Below are positions 23,450-36,699 of a DNA stretch of 64,000 nt, in pieces. The position numbers and the translations under genes are program-made. The notes beneath the pieces were generated by a model, which worked only from the letters and a program-made list of their open reading frames with translations, made no database searches and had not been told where the DNA came from. Source of the stretch: Sphagnum magellanicum (taxonomy: Eukaryota; Streptophyta; Sphagnopsida; Sphagnales; Sphagnaceae); contig CM038915.1 in the NCBI GenBank assembly GCA_021904315.1, positions 3,534,001 to 3,598,000 of the forward strand, written 5' to 3'. Every line of letters starts with the position of its first letter. The stretch's first letter is position 1.

Positions 23450-24592
23450 ACATCCACGAACTCTTCTTTTCAAAGTCAGCTCATGAGGGGAATTCAATAA
23501 CATCAACTTGTTTGTGTGTGTGTGTTTGTGTTTCTTAAATTTTTTATATTATTGAAGTTCATGGCTGGCATCATAGTCGTCAGTAGCTTCCTGCCTCACG
23601 TGTTTGTTTCATATAGCTCAGATTCTGCCGTGAAATGTGAACGTTTTTGGAGAATTTAGTCTTCATGTAGTTTCTTCACATCTTTGTTTCCCGTTTGTTT
23701 GTTTGTTTGTTGTATTTTTTCTTGTTGTCTAACTCGTGTTTTTGGGAATTATAAGTGGTCATTCCGTGGTCGGATCGACCAGATTGTAATGCATTATGTG
23801 ATCTAGAAGCTTCAACCATGAACGGTTTTGATACATTTTTTTGAGTAACATTTTGCTTGAGTCTTAGAATTTTTTTTGGCATTGCTGATCGGCCTCATCA
23901 GCAGCTAGTAGTTTTCTGGTGATCACGAGCTTTGCTCATAGGATCTGAGGATCAACTAAGAGTTGAATCAGACATATTGGGAAATCAGAGTTTTTGCTGC
24001 TGATGCATAGAGTTTGAAGTTTCTGCACTTGAGTTTGGGTAGATCTGGTTTTTGGGTCGACATTTGTGTTGAGATTTCATGCTTATAGAGTCTTTGAATC
24101 TAGGTTTGTTCCACTTGGTTGATTCTTCTCTACCATTTTCTTTACAGATCAGATCAGATCAGCAGCTCGGGATCACCGGAAGCTGACAAGTCTGTGTGTG
24201 CAGCAGCTGGGATTGTCTTAACATAAGCGCCAAGCTTTAGACCTGGCTGGGTCGATCCGTCCCCCAAGTTTCCAGTGCAATATTTTCCAGATGTGTTCAT
24301 GGGATTTATAACCTTGAAGAAGCTCAATGCCATTCTGTCAAAAGCAGTACACTGGGTTTGATAAGGTCATAGCTCAAGAGACAGCATATTCATTGCGAAG
24401 TTTAGCACATTTCTGTGAATCTCATGAAACATAGGCCGTCTTCTTTCTGTTCTTTGCGCACTTAGAGCCAGCATCACATTCTCCTAGTCTTTGTATGTGA
24501 CTCCTTTTTCCCAGCGTTTTCGCTCAGTCAATCGTCCCAATCTTTGTCTGCATAATTCTCTCGGAGTAAATTTCTATAGGATCAGGATTCCA
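23450..24592 (+). promoter_or_regulatory. Probable WRKY 5' leader, possibly with an intron
   Basis: The stretch before the start codon contains a strong acceptor context (CATTTTCTTTACAG ending at 24147) followed by GATCA tandem units, also present at 22643-22663. It is therefore a candidate 5'-UTR intron with its acceptor at 24147. The donor was not fixed. The reading frame of the first CDS exon is open back to an ATG at 24491, but that start has a poor context. Confidence 0.35.
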
Positions 24593-27500
24593 ATGGAAGA
24601 TTCAAACTGTCACGGCCAGGAGCTTGCTGGGCAGAGAAGCTACATGGAGAGGATTCTAAGATCACTTCACGCCGGTCATGAAGATCCACCCCGTGAATCG
24701 TCGAATCTATTGGAGGAACTATCGGTGCTCAGGGGGCAATCTGCAGCCGCATTTTACACAGGTACCAATACTTGTGAAAACCTAAGTTCGCAAGCTGATC
24801 GCTATAGCACTGAGCAGCAGCAGCTGTCGATCACCTCCGGAACATCCATGTGGCCCGAGTACTGCTCTGATTTTTCTACATTGGTGGAAGAAAGTCTGGA
24901 GCTGCAGCCGATGATGATGAGTTATGATCACAGATCGATTGACACCAACAACATTACTCCTTCAAGATCAGTCACAGCTTCATGTCCTGCAAGCTTTTCA
25001 AGTTTTGTTGATCCATTGGCAGCTGACACCGTTATCAGATCACATGGGATGATGCTGCATCAATTTCAATCTGCGCCAGGATTAACATCTTCAGTTGCAG
25101 GGGAGGACTATAATCTGATCAAAGTTCCAGGAGAGCAGGAGCATGAACTCTCTTGGATTGATTTTGATGATGAACTGAATTCAGCAACGATGATGTCACA
25201 AGAAGTCGAAGCTGCTGCATCAACTCACGAGCCATTACCTTCCGATCAGATGAGCTCATTAGTAGCTGCTAGTTGTGATCAGACTATGCTGGTTGGAAAA
25301 AAAATCTGGCGGAATTCTCGGCCCGATTTCACTGCATCACATGGATCCCATGAAACAGTTAATAAAAGACGACGCACATCATCGACTAAGCAGCCTGGAA
25401 CACCCAACTCAGGTCAATCTCTCTCATCATCAGTCAGCGATGGTTCTGCGGACTGGACGTCTAATTCTGGCAGCACAATCCTACAACAACAACAACAGCA
25501 GGAGCAGGAGCTCCAACTAGTTGGTTGTGATGTAGTCGACGAGTCCGGCAAGACGACGACGTCACAGGCAGATGGTGGAGCTGGAGTGGAGAAGGGAGCT
25601 GCAGCTGCTGTTGAAGAAGAAGAAGAAGCAGAAGAAGAAGAAGAAGATCAGAACAAGACCTGCAAGACCAAAAAGCAGCTGCAGTCTCCCACGTAAGTCA
25701 TTACTTATTCTTAATCTTCATGATTAACCTTCTTCTTCTTCTTCTTCTTCTTATTAACCCTGATTTTTTCCTTTTTTTTTTCTCAATTTTTTTGATGTTG
25801 CATCATTTGGCTGGCTAGCATCCCAAGAGGGATTTAGCATTATATGGCTACAGGTTTTTAGAACCTGTCTAATCGAAATCAACAAAAAAAATAATCCAAT
25901 AAAACCTTGTCTAAATCAGTTTTTAAAATTATGGCTACCAAACTAAAATCAGAGTCCAAATGTGGCCCCAAAAAAATTCAATTTTCTAAACATTTGGCCA
26001 TTTGGAAATCAGATAGATTGTTTTTCTAAAGAACCCAACTCTGGATCAAACCCAGCTCTGGTTTTCAGAACCAGGATTGAAACCAGAATTGGAATTTATT
26101 TTTTCTTGGGAAGAACCAAGCTCGAAACCAAATTCCTGGTTTTATTTATGTGTGAAACTAGAACAAAAGACAGTTATAATTGATTTTCCAGAAACCAAAG
26201 TTCTGGAGGTTCTTCTTCACAAAAGTGAGTAAAGAACTGATATATATATACATATATACATGTCTCATACTAACCAGGCTGAGACCCAATAGGCAGGCTA
26301 CTGGGACCAGGCTGGTACGATGGGATTGTGGGTAACCTGTGTGTAGTAAGCTAACATGGGTTGGTGTTATTGTGTATAGACTCCGAGTAAGGAAGAAAGG
26401 GCAGATGAAAAGAGTGAAACAGCCTAAATACTGCATCAAGACCAGAACTGATGTAGAGATCATGGATGATAACTTCAAATGGCGCAAATATGGTCAAAAA
26501 GCTGTCAAAAACAGCCCTTATCCGAGGTAAGATATCCTTACAGACTACTATAACTCAACTATAGAAGAATCAGAGGCGAGCAATTAATTAGTTTTTGGTA
26601 TTTTATTTTTTGTGGCATATATTCGTTGAGAAAACACAAGTGCCCATGGTGAGTTGCTGCTGGCTCTTAAATCTTATGCATTTTTTACTCTCAAATAATG
26701 TCTGCTACCTGAATGCATATTGATTTTCTAATTCGCATGTCTATACATAGTGTTAGAAAACCTTAGTAATGATGGTCCTTAAAGTTACCCCGATTGTTCA
26801 TCTGCCTTTCATCCCTTGCATAAGAAGGGATGAAGGCTTGAGTGGATGGGATGGAAACAAAATTTGACATTAAGACTAGTAACACAAATGGGGTAGGATG
26901 GATAGTATTGGATATGGATAGGATGATGGGTTCAATCATGGACAGACTACCCTTTGGTAGCTGTACTCATGGGTTAGTTCAATTCTTTGCAAAGTGGCAA
27001 ACCCCGATTAGAGGATCTGTAGGAATAGCCACTAACCTCTTGATTTGAACTGATATTAATCCATCAGGTGTATGTACTCTATTATGTGTATATTGCAATC
27101 AAAGATGTAATCTTATGCCCCCAAAAATGGTCATTTGCAGGAATTACTACAGGTGCAGTACACAGAATTGCCCTGTGAGGAAAAGAGTTGAGAGGTGTGC
27201 AGATGACCCAGGCTTTGTGTTAACAACTTATGAAGGCACTCACACTCACCAATCTCCAGCTTTTGCTCGCCTCCCCATTGGTGCCTACTTTGGAGGCTTT
27301 GGTCAACCATTTATGGATCCCTTGTCCCAAACTGCTGCTTACATTCATAGCCTTGGGACCTCTGCAGCAAGCTTACTTCCCTTGTTGGCTCAAAGAGACC
27401 TTACTTGTAATCCAAATTATGTTGGGAGCTTGTCCAGTTCAATGTTGTCACATAGAGAAGCCTTAAATTCATACTATTCTAGAATTGGTGCTGTACCCCC

Positions 27501-27969
27501 ACCAAGTCCTATACCAGCCTCTCAGCAATTTGGAGGTGGTCAGCTTATAGACCCTCTGCTACTCAAGCTCCAGCACATGGAATACAATTTGAGATCAGAA
27601 ACACCAAACTCAGTTTTAGGGACCCAGTCAGAAATGCAAAGCCCACAAGCAGGACCCATGATAGATTTCAGTACTCATCCATCAAGTGGGAGCCAACCAA
27701 TGCTTCAAGATGCAAGCCCCCAAGTGTGGGAGGCTGTGAGAGCCACTCAAGGTCGAATTGCCGAAGCCGCTGCCTTACAGCAATTTGGTGACAACAAATT
27801 CATTGAGCCAGCAAAGCTATGGTCAAGTGGCCAGGATTTTGTTGGAGGTCGAGATGGTCTATTGAGACCACCAACAACTACTCTTTGCCGAAGTTTGCAA
27901 GCAGCTTGCCGCACTGATGAAGGGCTTCTTGAGGATATGATCAGACCTGCCCTTCCTAGATATGGTTGA
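24593..27969 (+). CDS. WRKY transcription factor, group IIc
   Basis: Three coding exons (24593-25692, 26380-26526, 27141-27969) give 691 aa. Both introns have GT-AG ends and phase 2. The single WRKY domain has WRKYGQK at residues 401-407 and a C-X4-C-X23-H-X-H zinc finger (C421, C426, H450, H452), the group IIc pattern. The second intron splits the Arg codon of PYPR/NYYRC, the conserved R-type WRKY intron. The protein should bind W-box DNA (TTGACY) in the nucleus; KRRR at 258-261 is a possible nuclear signal. The N-terminal half is Ser-rich with six Gln (298-303) and an acidic run (E341-351), and the C-terminal tail is long, so it is much longer than typical angiosperm group IIc proteins. I chose the ATG at 24593 (CCAATGGAA) over the in-frame ATG at 24491 (34 residues more, poorer context). 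The usual DDGY/F before the WRKY signature is DDNF here. Target genes cannot be inferred. Confidence 0.93.
25693..26379 (+). other. WRKY intron 1 with CTGG/CCAG-rich inverted repeats
   Basis: A GTAAGT donor and TATAG acceptor bound this 687-bp intron. Its middle (25.84-26.20 kb) is full of AACCAG/CTGGTT-type strings in both orientations (for example AACCCAACTCTGG, AGCTCTGGTTTTCAGAACCAG), suggesting a decayed small inverted-repeat transposon. Confidence 0.5.
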
Positions 27970-30900
27970 GATGACCAATGAACACAATACAGTTTTTTCA
28001 GGCACTTACAATATTTGTATATATTCTTGAAATTCCACAATAGCTCTAATGGGTATGCATTTGTTTTATGACGCAAGTGAAGGAAGGGAGCCTGAACTTG
28101 CATAAGATAGGATGCCATATTACTGCAACTTTAAGCTTTGGGCCACTTCCTAGTATGAATTGAAGTGCTTTTGACATACAAGCAGTCAATCTTTGTAAAT
28201 GCATCTCCCACAATTTGTTTCATATTTTTTCAAGACTGTATGAATTAATTATGAATATTTGAAATTGAAGCATAGTTGCTCCATACGTGATGCATAACAC
28301 CCTTCATAACTTAGGACAACTAGACTCTATATGGAATTTGGAACTATAAGGAAATGTCGGGGCCTAGGCCCTAGATTTTATATGGTTCTTTTGACATGGA
28401 AGACCTTAAAATGAAAATGGGTGGATGCCTTCTTGAAGAAACATGCCTCTCATTGTTGGGATTTTTCTCAAAAATCAACTACATGTTTCTTGGGAAGATT
28501 ATGCTTGTGAATTATGTCATTGTTGGCATTGCTCTACCATTAAAAAGTGGTTTTGAAATAGCATTTAGTAGTTTTTTGTAAAGAAAATATATTGAAAGTT
28601 CACACAAAAATAATAAATTTGAAATAAGGCAAGTTGAAATAAGTTTCACAATTTATTTCATAACTTTTTGACACAACTACAAGGGAAGTCTTGGCCCTAA
28701 AATGGAATGTATTTCTCAATTATTTTTATCCAATTGCACATAGTTAATCTTTAATGCAAGGTATCTTGGAGCACATCTTGGAATGAGTGTATCTATCCAT
28801 TGTAGGATGTACAAGGCTCATGCACTACTAGAATTTCAAATGGATATATTAATATATATTTTTTCACTTTTAATTAAAGATGGAACTTTCAATTGTTTTA
28901 GTCTTTTCTTTTGTTATGTGATTTTCAAATCTGAATATCATTTGTCTCATAGTTCTATGAAATAGAAATAAACTACTTCAATGAATTAAGGATGTAGGAA
29001 ATTGATGAAAATGTTGTTGTGGTGGTAAATTGAATGAAAAGTTAAAAATTTGTAGCTAATTGCATTTGAAGAACATGGGTGATAGCATGCATGTGTGGTG
29101 AAGAAGGTTTTGGAATGTACTTGTAACTTAAGATTATACACATCATTTTTATTCATAAAATTCAATTGCCCATTCTAAACATTTCTTCAATCCCTGATAA
29201 GTAAATTAAAAAACTTCCCTACATCATCAATTGATATTGAAATCTAAACGTCTTTTAAAGCGTAAAACAATAATGGTTGTTCTTTGTTCTTGATTTCCTC
29301 ATTAATGTTGGATGACACATGAAGCAAAATAATGTTTGTAGAGCTTTGAATAAATGTAAGATTTATCACTCTTTTCATCCAAATCTTTATATGAATGTAC
29401 CCTAAACCCTTAAACCATTGTGAATGATTTGAATAGCTAAACCACCAAGCCCAATAAGTTTGGGATCTACCCCAAATATTTTGATAGTAGATAAATATGA
29501 TAGTAATCGAGTGAATGTAAGCTATAGTGGCTCACTTTTGGTGTCAAAGTGGTAATTTCTACATGTTGTTTTGTGTTTAAACATTTATGATGAATAATTT
29601 AAGTTCAAGTACATTAAATGATGAATCATTCTAAACTAACAACTTGATTATGGAAACATTTGCATAATTATTATTTTTCATGCATTCATTATCAAATAAT
29701 GGACTTTTGAAGTAGAAAAATGTGGACTAATCAATTGGTTGGATTGTTAAGAAATTCAAGAATTCATATTGAATTTCATTCCAAATTGGTTATAGGGACT
29801 AAGACAAGTTGAAGAATGAAATGATAAAGTTAAGTGTGAAATCTTTTTTTGTGAAACCTTAACCAATGGTAATTATGAACTTTTGAAGGGTCAAAATTGA
29901 ACCTTATTTTCAAAAGTCCTTTTGAAATGAAGTTTTTTTATGTTTATCAAAATATTTATGCCCAATGGGTCCATAATTAAAATATTTAAGTGGGCTTTTA
30001 TTCTTATGCACTTTATGGGGTTTTCTTTTAGGATTTTCAAAGTGAATTCACCATACCATCTAACAACAACATTTTTCAATATGGGTTTTCACTTAGTTTT
30101 TAAAAAGTTTTATGAATGAATAAAATTGTAGTAGTCAAAGATTACACTAATAAAATCTTAGAATTTAAAATCATATCCATATGGATGATATATTAAAAAC
30201 ATGTTAGAAACTCTTAGAACTTTTAAATCTACCAAAAATAAACCATTATAATGTGCGTACACCGAGTCCAATATATTTCATGTACATAGATTTTTCATCA
30301 AATCCTAAAGTGAAGAACATGTTTTCAAATAAAATTTTCGTCAAGTTCACCAAAAGGGATCATGTTAATCTACCTATTCATATTTTCATAACTTGAACAT
30401 GTATGTATTAACAAAGGCAACAATAGTATGTTTCACCCTGACCATGTTCATTCAAAGATAATTAACTTTTTCCATTTCCCATTCCATTAACATCTCAAAG
30501 TTCCTACCAATCCAAACAAAAAGACAAGCTTTTCTACCTAAAAAGGGTTCATCTAGATGAGAAACAACATCAATGCATAACATGTTTAAAATGTGAATCA
30601 ACATAGATGTATAAATCCTTACTCATTACACATGCATGTTCTCACCTAGGCTTTTCAAATGTAATCAACTACTAGTTATTGAACACCCCACCATATTGTA
30701 ACAAATTTTCATCAAATTTCTTCACCCCTACTTGAAGCAATGAATTTTTCTTACATTATAATGAGCAATGAAACAAGAATGCTTAGACTTCAAAATCATG
30801 AAATGGAAGACAAAAAACTTTGATAGTTGAAATTTTTATTGCTCATTGGTTTAGTGAAAGAAAACAATAACATAGATATGTTCTAAAATGCGGTTAGTAC

Positions 30901-31020
30901 ATATTAACAACTAGTGGACTTATCCAATTTTGCAAAACAATTATTTAATTACCTCTAGCAATGAAGTACAACTAATACTAATCAAAATTTTACTTGAAAT
31001 ATTTTTTGTTAAAGTTCTCC
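27970..31020. other. WRKY 3' region and AT-rich intergenic DNA
   Basis: The first few hundred bases are the likely 3' UTR of the WRKY gene; no single poly(A) signal stands out. Beyond about 28.3 kb the sequence is AT-rich, with no exon or RNA gene that can be supported. Confidence 0.5.
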
Positions 31021-31341
31021 AATCACTAAAAGAATTTCTTAAATGTATGACTCCATATATGATTTTGTAATCATACCAAACATTACATAACAAAAGGGTT
31101 TTTAGTCATGACGGACAAGTTGTAAAGGACAAAAAGTCATTGAATGTTCAACGTGGCACTTATCATCATATAATCATTAAGGACAAGTCATAAAGGACAG
31201 GTGTAAGTCATATATAATGCTGAGGTGTCATATAACGAATGATTAGAATATGATCAGTAGATAGTAGACCATTTGAATACTTGAATTTATACCTAGATTG
31301 AAATCATTTTTCTAGATTATTATAAAAAATAAAATTTAATA

Positions 31342-31475
31342 GGTAGGTATGTAGGTAGGTAATAGGTCTAGATAGGTTGAAAAAGGTAGGTAGGTAGGTG
31401 GTAGTTTAACATGTACCTAACTTAACCTACGTAACCTACTTAACTACCTTAATCTAACCTACTTACCTTAGCCCT
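31342..31475 (+). repeat. GTAG/CTAC inverted tetranucleotide array
   Basis: Degenerate GGTA/GTAG units in the first half pass into TACC/CTAC units in the second half, so the array is self-complementary. It lies inside the second CACTA-like element. Confidence 0.8.
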
Positions 31476-32149
31476 TTAAGAATACACATAGGTTGCAAAT
31501 CTTAGGAATTGAACCCTTCACCTTCACAATGATACCCAAGTCTTTACCAATGGATTATAACATTAAAAGGTGGGTGCGATCAAAATCAAACGAGCCAACA
31601 TAATTACTTTGCAAAAGGACTGTGGCCCTTTTTTTAGTTCTCATGACTTTTGCATATAAAGGAATTTTTAAATGAAATCTTTTGTAACTTGTTATGAAAA
31701 ATACTTATAACTTCTCTAATACATCATTTTTTTTACATTAATTTTTTTCAAATAACTATGATTTTGTTAAAAGTGTAAAATTTTTACTAGATTCTACATT
31801 TCATCTTAAAACATTATTATAATTTCAATTCCTTCCAATATATGTTAAAGTTTTTGGGTTTTAGCTTTTTTTTTATCATAAGTTATACCTTTGTTTTGTA
31901 TGTCATGTGTATTACACACCATTTGAATTCCTAGACATTCATATTACTCACTTAACACAACTTCTTATGATTAAAATGACATCACATAAATATTTGTAAC
32001 AAAATTACAATTTTTTTGGTCACCCAACGTGTTTTTTGGTTTGTTTGATTATGATCACACCTAGGTATCCAATTTTTGTCAAGTATTTTTATTTCACATG
32101 TATTTCATATCACGACAAGACTATGAAATAGGCAATAAGCAAGTTGTAA

Positions 32150-32455
32150 AAGGTAGGTAAGTGGGCACTAGGTGAGTGGGTAGGTAAGTAAATGGGTGGG
32201 TGGGTGTGTAAGTAGGTAGGTAGGTGGGTATGTGGGTCATGTGTGGGTGGGTTGGCATTTAAATAAAAAATAAATAGGTAGGTAATTGGGTGTGTGGGTG
32301 GGTAGGCAAATAGGCAATAGGTAGGTATGTAGATGGGTGGGTGTGTGTGTGTGTGGTTAATTAAATAGTAGGCAAGTGGGTGAATTGGTGGGTAGGTAAA
32401 TAGGTAGGTAGGTGGGTGGGTAGATAAATAGGTAGGTACGTAGGTAGATGGGAGG
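32150..32455 (+). repeat. GGTA/GTGG tetranucleotide array
   Basis: About 300 bp of imperfect GGTA, GGTG and GTAG units with a short GT run near 32340. It lies in the right part of the second CACTA-like element. Confidence 0.85.
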
Positions 32456-32770
32456 TAAGGAACTTGTCTATGTTCATATCAAATGACTTATAATTATTTT
32501 TTTATCATTGTAATGACAATTGGATGTCCACATCATTTTGTCATCAATTATGGATGTTGTATAAATGAAATAAAAGTGATGAAAATTAACATTTTCCATT
32601 TTGTTAACACCTCATCATTTACTAATCACATGCCTCGCTAATATATGACCATGACTTTTTACACATAAGATTCAAAGTAATAATTTATGACTAAAGTCAT
32701 ACATATAGTCATTTAAAAATTGTAGTCATAGATTTCTTAATTGTAAAGGACATAATTCCTTCTAGTGAAT

Positions 32771-34750
32771 GCATGTTTACAATCATCCATAACTTCACAT
32801 TTTTGATTACACAAAATTTGAATTCTAACCTTAAAAACATTCCACACATTCATTAGCACAAATGCCCATTGTCATATGCATTGGGGCCAAAAACTCATAA
32901 AACTCAAACACTACAAGGGTACCTCAAAATGGCCATAATGAAGAAGGAACACACAAATCATGAAATTGGCATTAAGAGTGCAAAACATAGTTTTAATCTT
33001 CCTCTTATGTTACCAAACATTTTATAAACTTGTAAGGTCCCAACAAGGTAGTGTAAAATTCTTCCATGGAGAACTTATTTTATGTTTTAAGTACAAGATT
33101 AATTAAGGGAAACTAGTTTACAATAGCCTTGGTTCCAATGCCTTAAAACAAAGGAAGCATTATCTACACCTATTTTTCTGTTGCAGAAACATCATACGGC
33201 AAAGGGAAAAAAATGATTAGGTCATTCACTTTTGGCTTGTCAAAGTCATTTGTTATAACCTTGCAATTTTTATACTTAATTTTTTAGGTTCATCTACAAT
33301 CCAAAAAACCTATGATTGTGATCATCCAAATATCCACCACCCCAAGCTTAAGTAAAATTAGACCAACAAATATCAATGCACTTTCAAGAATGGAAATAGT
33401 GATGGAATATTTCATCCCCATCAATGTGGAACAAAACTTGATGAAAAAACTTATTAAAATCTTTCAATATATTTGATGAAATTCTTTTTCAAGTCTTTTA
33501 ATGTCCTTTTCCATTGTTGACCTCACATAAATTGCATATCTACCATTTTACATAACGATACAAGCCAACAAATTTGCATCTTGATTTTATCCAATGCAAA
33601 GTTATAGTCAACAACATTATCAAATTTCACCAACTAAACTTTTTACTTGTAGTCCATGGTGTAATCACCTCCAAAAAATTATTTCATTTTCATCTCCCTC
33701 CTCTTCACCATCATCTCCTTCCCTTGCAACAAATTCACCTTTCCATCCTTAAGAAAACAATTTCCATCAATGAAAATCAAGTATTAAAATTCCATTAACA
33801 AACATGTACCCATAGCCAAAATTTTACCTTTTATTTCTCCCCTTCACTAATTCCACATATTTCCCTTAACATTTTGGTCAAAGTTGTTTTCTTCTTACCC
33901 ATTTGTTAACTATAAATTCATGAGATGATTAGTACCACTAAGTTTATATATGCCTATGAAAAACAAATTCACATAAAAACACATTAGTGTCATTGTTCAA
34001 TTCAATAACTTAGAAAAACAAATCAAATCATATTTGAACAAACCATAACAACATTAAGCCATTGGTAGATTAAAAAGTTGGTGCTAGCTTAAACAAATAA
34101 ATAGGTGTTTTTCCAATATTACACAATTATTCTATAGGTGAACTTTTAATTTTACCTTCAATTAACACTTCCAATGTTTTCATTAAACATTACATCCTAA
34201 GTTCAATACACAATACTTGGAATTTCAAAGCATCAAACTATTGCATGTGGCAAACAAATGAAAAGCAAATTTTATGAAAATTGATGAGTTAAAGTTGGCT
34301 AAATTAAAATCAACATGTCGGATTCATATATTATGGATACAAAGGGCTTAAAATCAAGGGACATTTGAAAAATCAAATGGCTATTGAAAACTAGTTCTAG
34401 ATTTTCACAAATTGGTGAAAATTAACTTCATTTTCAAATAAAAATTAGAGGAAACATATTCAACTAATATTCATACATGATGAAAAAATCAAGGGGCATG
34501 CATAAGCATCAAGCTTTCAAAATTGAAAAGGTTATTGACATCCCTTGAATCTTTTGAAAGAGATTTTAGGATGAAACTCTATTGGCAACTTGAATAATGT
34601 ACCCCAAATAAAATAAAATATATAATGATTAAAAAATATAAAAAGCAAAGGACTATCAAACATCCATCTATTAATCCTCAATTGTTGTTGTACATATAGC
34701 ACTAGCAATGCATTCATTAATGAAATGTTACTTTTATTGAAATAGAAACA
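32771..34750. other. AT-rich intergenic stretch
   Basis: No coding exon, RNA gene or paired ends recognised; low-complexity AT-rich sequence lying between two CACTA-derived segments. Confidence 0.5.
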
Positions 34751-34752
34751 TC

Positions 34753-35640
34753 TTGCACCAACCAAACACCTTGCCTTCAAATGAACATGAGGCGTCCAAA
34801 ACTTTAAAAAAACTTGGATTAGCATATGACATTATTCATGCATGTCCAAAGGGGCACATGTTGTTTCATGGGGCATATGAGACTATTCAACCTTGTCACA
34901 AATGTGGGTTATCACGATTTCAAAATGGTGGGGGAATCACTTATCCCACAAAAAATCCTATCACATTTCCCATTTATTATTCAATTAACAAGAATGTTCA
35001 ACATATTGAAACAAACATCATTAATGAATTGGCATCTAGATAACCGAAGTGTTTATGAACTTGTATGGCATGTTGCAAATTCAAAGCAATGGAAGTTTAT
35101 AGATGAATAATGGCCAAACTTTGCTCAAGAGCCTTGCAACATTTTATGAAGGCTTGCAACAAATGGCATAAACCCTTTTGTTGAAAAACACTTCACATGA
35201 ACCGCATGGCCTATAGTCCTATTAAATTATAACGTTCCCCCATGGTTAACCACAAAGAAGCATTTCATAATGTTATCATTGATTATTCTTGGGGAAGAGT
35301 CAATGACAAGGGGCAATATGGACACATACTTGGAGCCTTTACTAAAGGAGTTGCAACTTTTATGGCATGAAGGGGTTTAAATTCGTGATGTCACCAATTA
35401 CAATGGGGCCTTTCAGTTCATTTTAAGAACAATCTTAATGTGGTGCATGCATGATTTTCTTGCACTTGGCATCATGCTTGGTTGTAGCACAAAAGGCTAT
35501 CATGCATGCCCTAGGTGCAACCCACGTGCACTTCATCTTGATAACATAAAACAATGTCAAAAAATGTGTATTGTAACCATTGTTGATGGTTGCATATGAA
35601 TCATCAATTTTGAAAAAATGTAGCTACATTTTATGGTACC
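34753..35640 (+). pseudogene. Decayed CACTA transposase (tnp2 family)
   Basis: The first part reads LKKLGLAYDIIHACPKGHML, then a Cys pair (PCHKCGLSRF), the start of the tnp2 transposase. In other frames follow HVANSKQWKFIDE, GLATNGINPF, NVPPWL, MDTYLEPLLKEL and STKGYHACPRCN, all in the family's usual order. The catalytic region of a CACTA (En/Spm) transposase is therefore present but broken: at least three in-frame stops and frame changes interrupt it, and homology fades after about 35640. The ends of its element were not found. Such an enzyme would have recognised CACTA ends like those at 4475 and 31024; whether this lineage did so is unknown. Confidence 0.85.
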
Positions 35641-36699
35641 TTTGATATTCATATGGCATCACCCCAAGTCGAAGCATATAATGTATTTCAATGGGGCTTT
35701 ATGGGAAAATATTTTTTCAACAAAAAAGGCACCTTTGCCTAAATGACTCGGCCAAGGTATATGGCATTAAGTGTGTTCCATCATTTTTTTGAACTCAAGA
35801 ATATTGGAAGGTATGTTACAAATGGGTTGGTGCATTTAGAAGGGCTTTGTTAAAATGAACACACAAAACATTCTTACACCACATGTGAACTAGGTATTGT
35901 CAAACCTAATCTCCCAAATGTTTTAAGGTTGTCTAATTGTTATCTCACTTTCAAAGGTGAATCAACAATGTGCAAACCTCTACCTCCATGTCAATTTCCT
36001 TTACTTTGTATGGAGAAATTTCATATTGATTGAAAGTTTATTTGGATTTGAAAAATTTGCAACTCCTATCTTAATATATGATTGGAATTCTTGATTAAAT
36101 TAGGGTGCCCATCTTCTTGTAGTTCTAACTAGTTGCAATAATAAGGTTTCTCATTGTTCACTTTCCATCTTATGAGTTTCTTTTATTGTATTCTTCTCCA
36201 CAAGGAAAAAGAAGCTTGATTATGCATAATCCAATAAAATCATGAGTTGATGCAACAATTCCCATTTGGGGTATTTTGTTTTATTTGTCCTTATGCATTG
36301 GGTTTCCTTTCATTAAATAATCCTTGTTTAGGGTATTTAGTTTCCATTGACAAGGTTTTTTACTTGGTGCATACACTAGTAAACAAAACTATCATTTGCA
36401 ACTAATTTTTAGGTGCAAAAAACACTTATAACTATAAAAAAAAACCTAACATCAAACAACAAAACACTAATGGCCACTAATTGCAAATTACTAATTAATG
36501 AACTTTTTCATCATAAAATAGATGTATGTCAATCATATATACATACTTGGATGTGTTCATACAATTATACTTATGACTATCATGCAACTATAACATGCAC
36601 CAATGCAAATTTGACATGGGGCAACAAGACAATCATTCACTAAACAACACATGGCAACATCTAGGTTTTAAAATGTATTTAATTGAAAAAAAATTAATT
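35641..36699. other. Transposon-derived stretch, no intact gene
   Basis: It probably continues the decayed CACTA element, without recognisable domains. A lone CACTAGTAAACAAAAC near 36374, followed by TTTGCAACTAA, looks like a left CACTA end, but no partner was found. Confidence 0.4.

Larger units (their letters stand above)
31024..32767. mobile_element. Second CACTA-like element, non-autonomous
   Basis: The left end reads CACTAAAAGAATT and the right end, read inward, CACTAGAAGGAATTATGTCC. The first 14 positions agree at about 12, and the right end closely resembles the left end of the element at 4475 (CACTATGAGAAATTATGTCC). Both sides carry the 3-bp duplication AAT (31021-31023 and 32768-32770). 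Subterminal regions on both sides repeat AGTCAT/ATGACT and TAAAGGACA. The 1744-bp size nearly equals that of the first element. No transposase is present. The interior holds two GTAG arrays. Confidence 0.72.

Noticed and set aside
23024-23500. 158-codon frame with a poly-Gly start
   Set aside because: It is created by the G-rich quadruplex tract and low-complexity leader sequence.
24491-24592. Upstream in-frame ATG adding 34 residues to the WRKY protein
   Set aside because: Poor start context and a composition unlike the rest; the ATG at 24593 has a better context. N-terminal peptides or ribosome profiling would settle it.
28360-28371. 12-bp perfect palindrome GGGCCTAGGCCC
   Set aside because: Isolated, with no neighbouring structure or gene context; likely chance.
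36374-36420. Left CACTA end CACTAGTAAACAAAAC
   Set aside because: No matching right end with a 3-bp duplication was found; short CACTA strings are common by chance.
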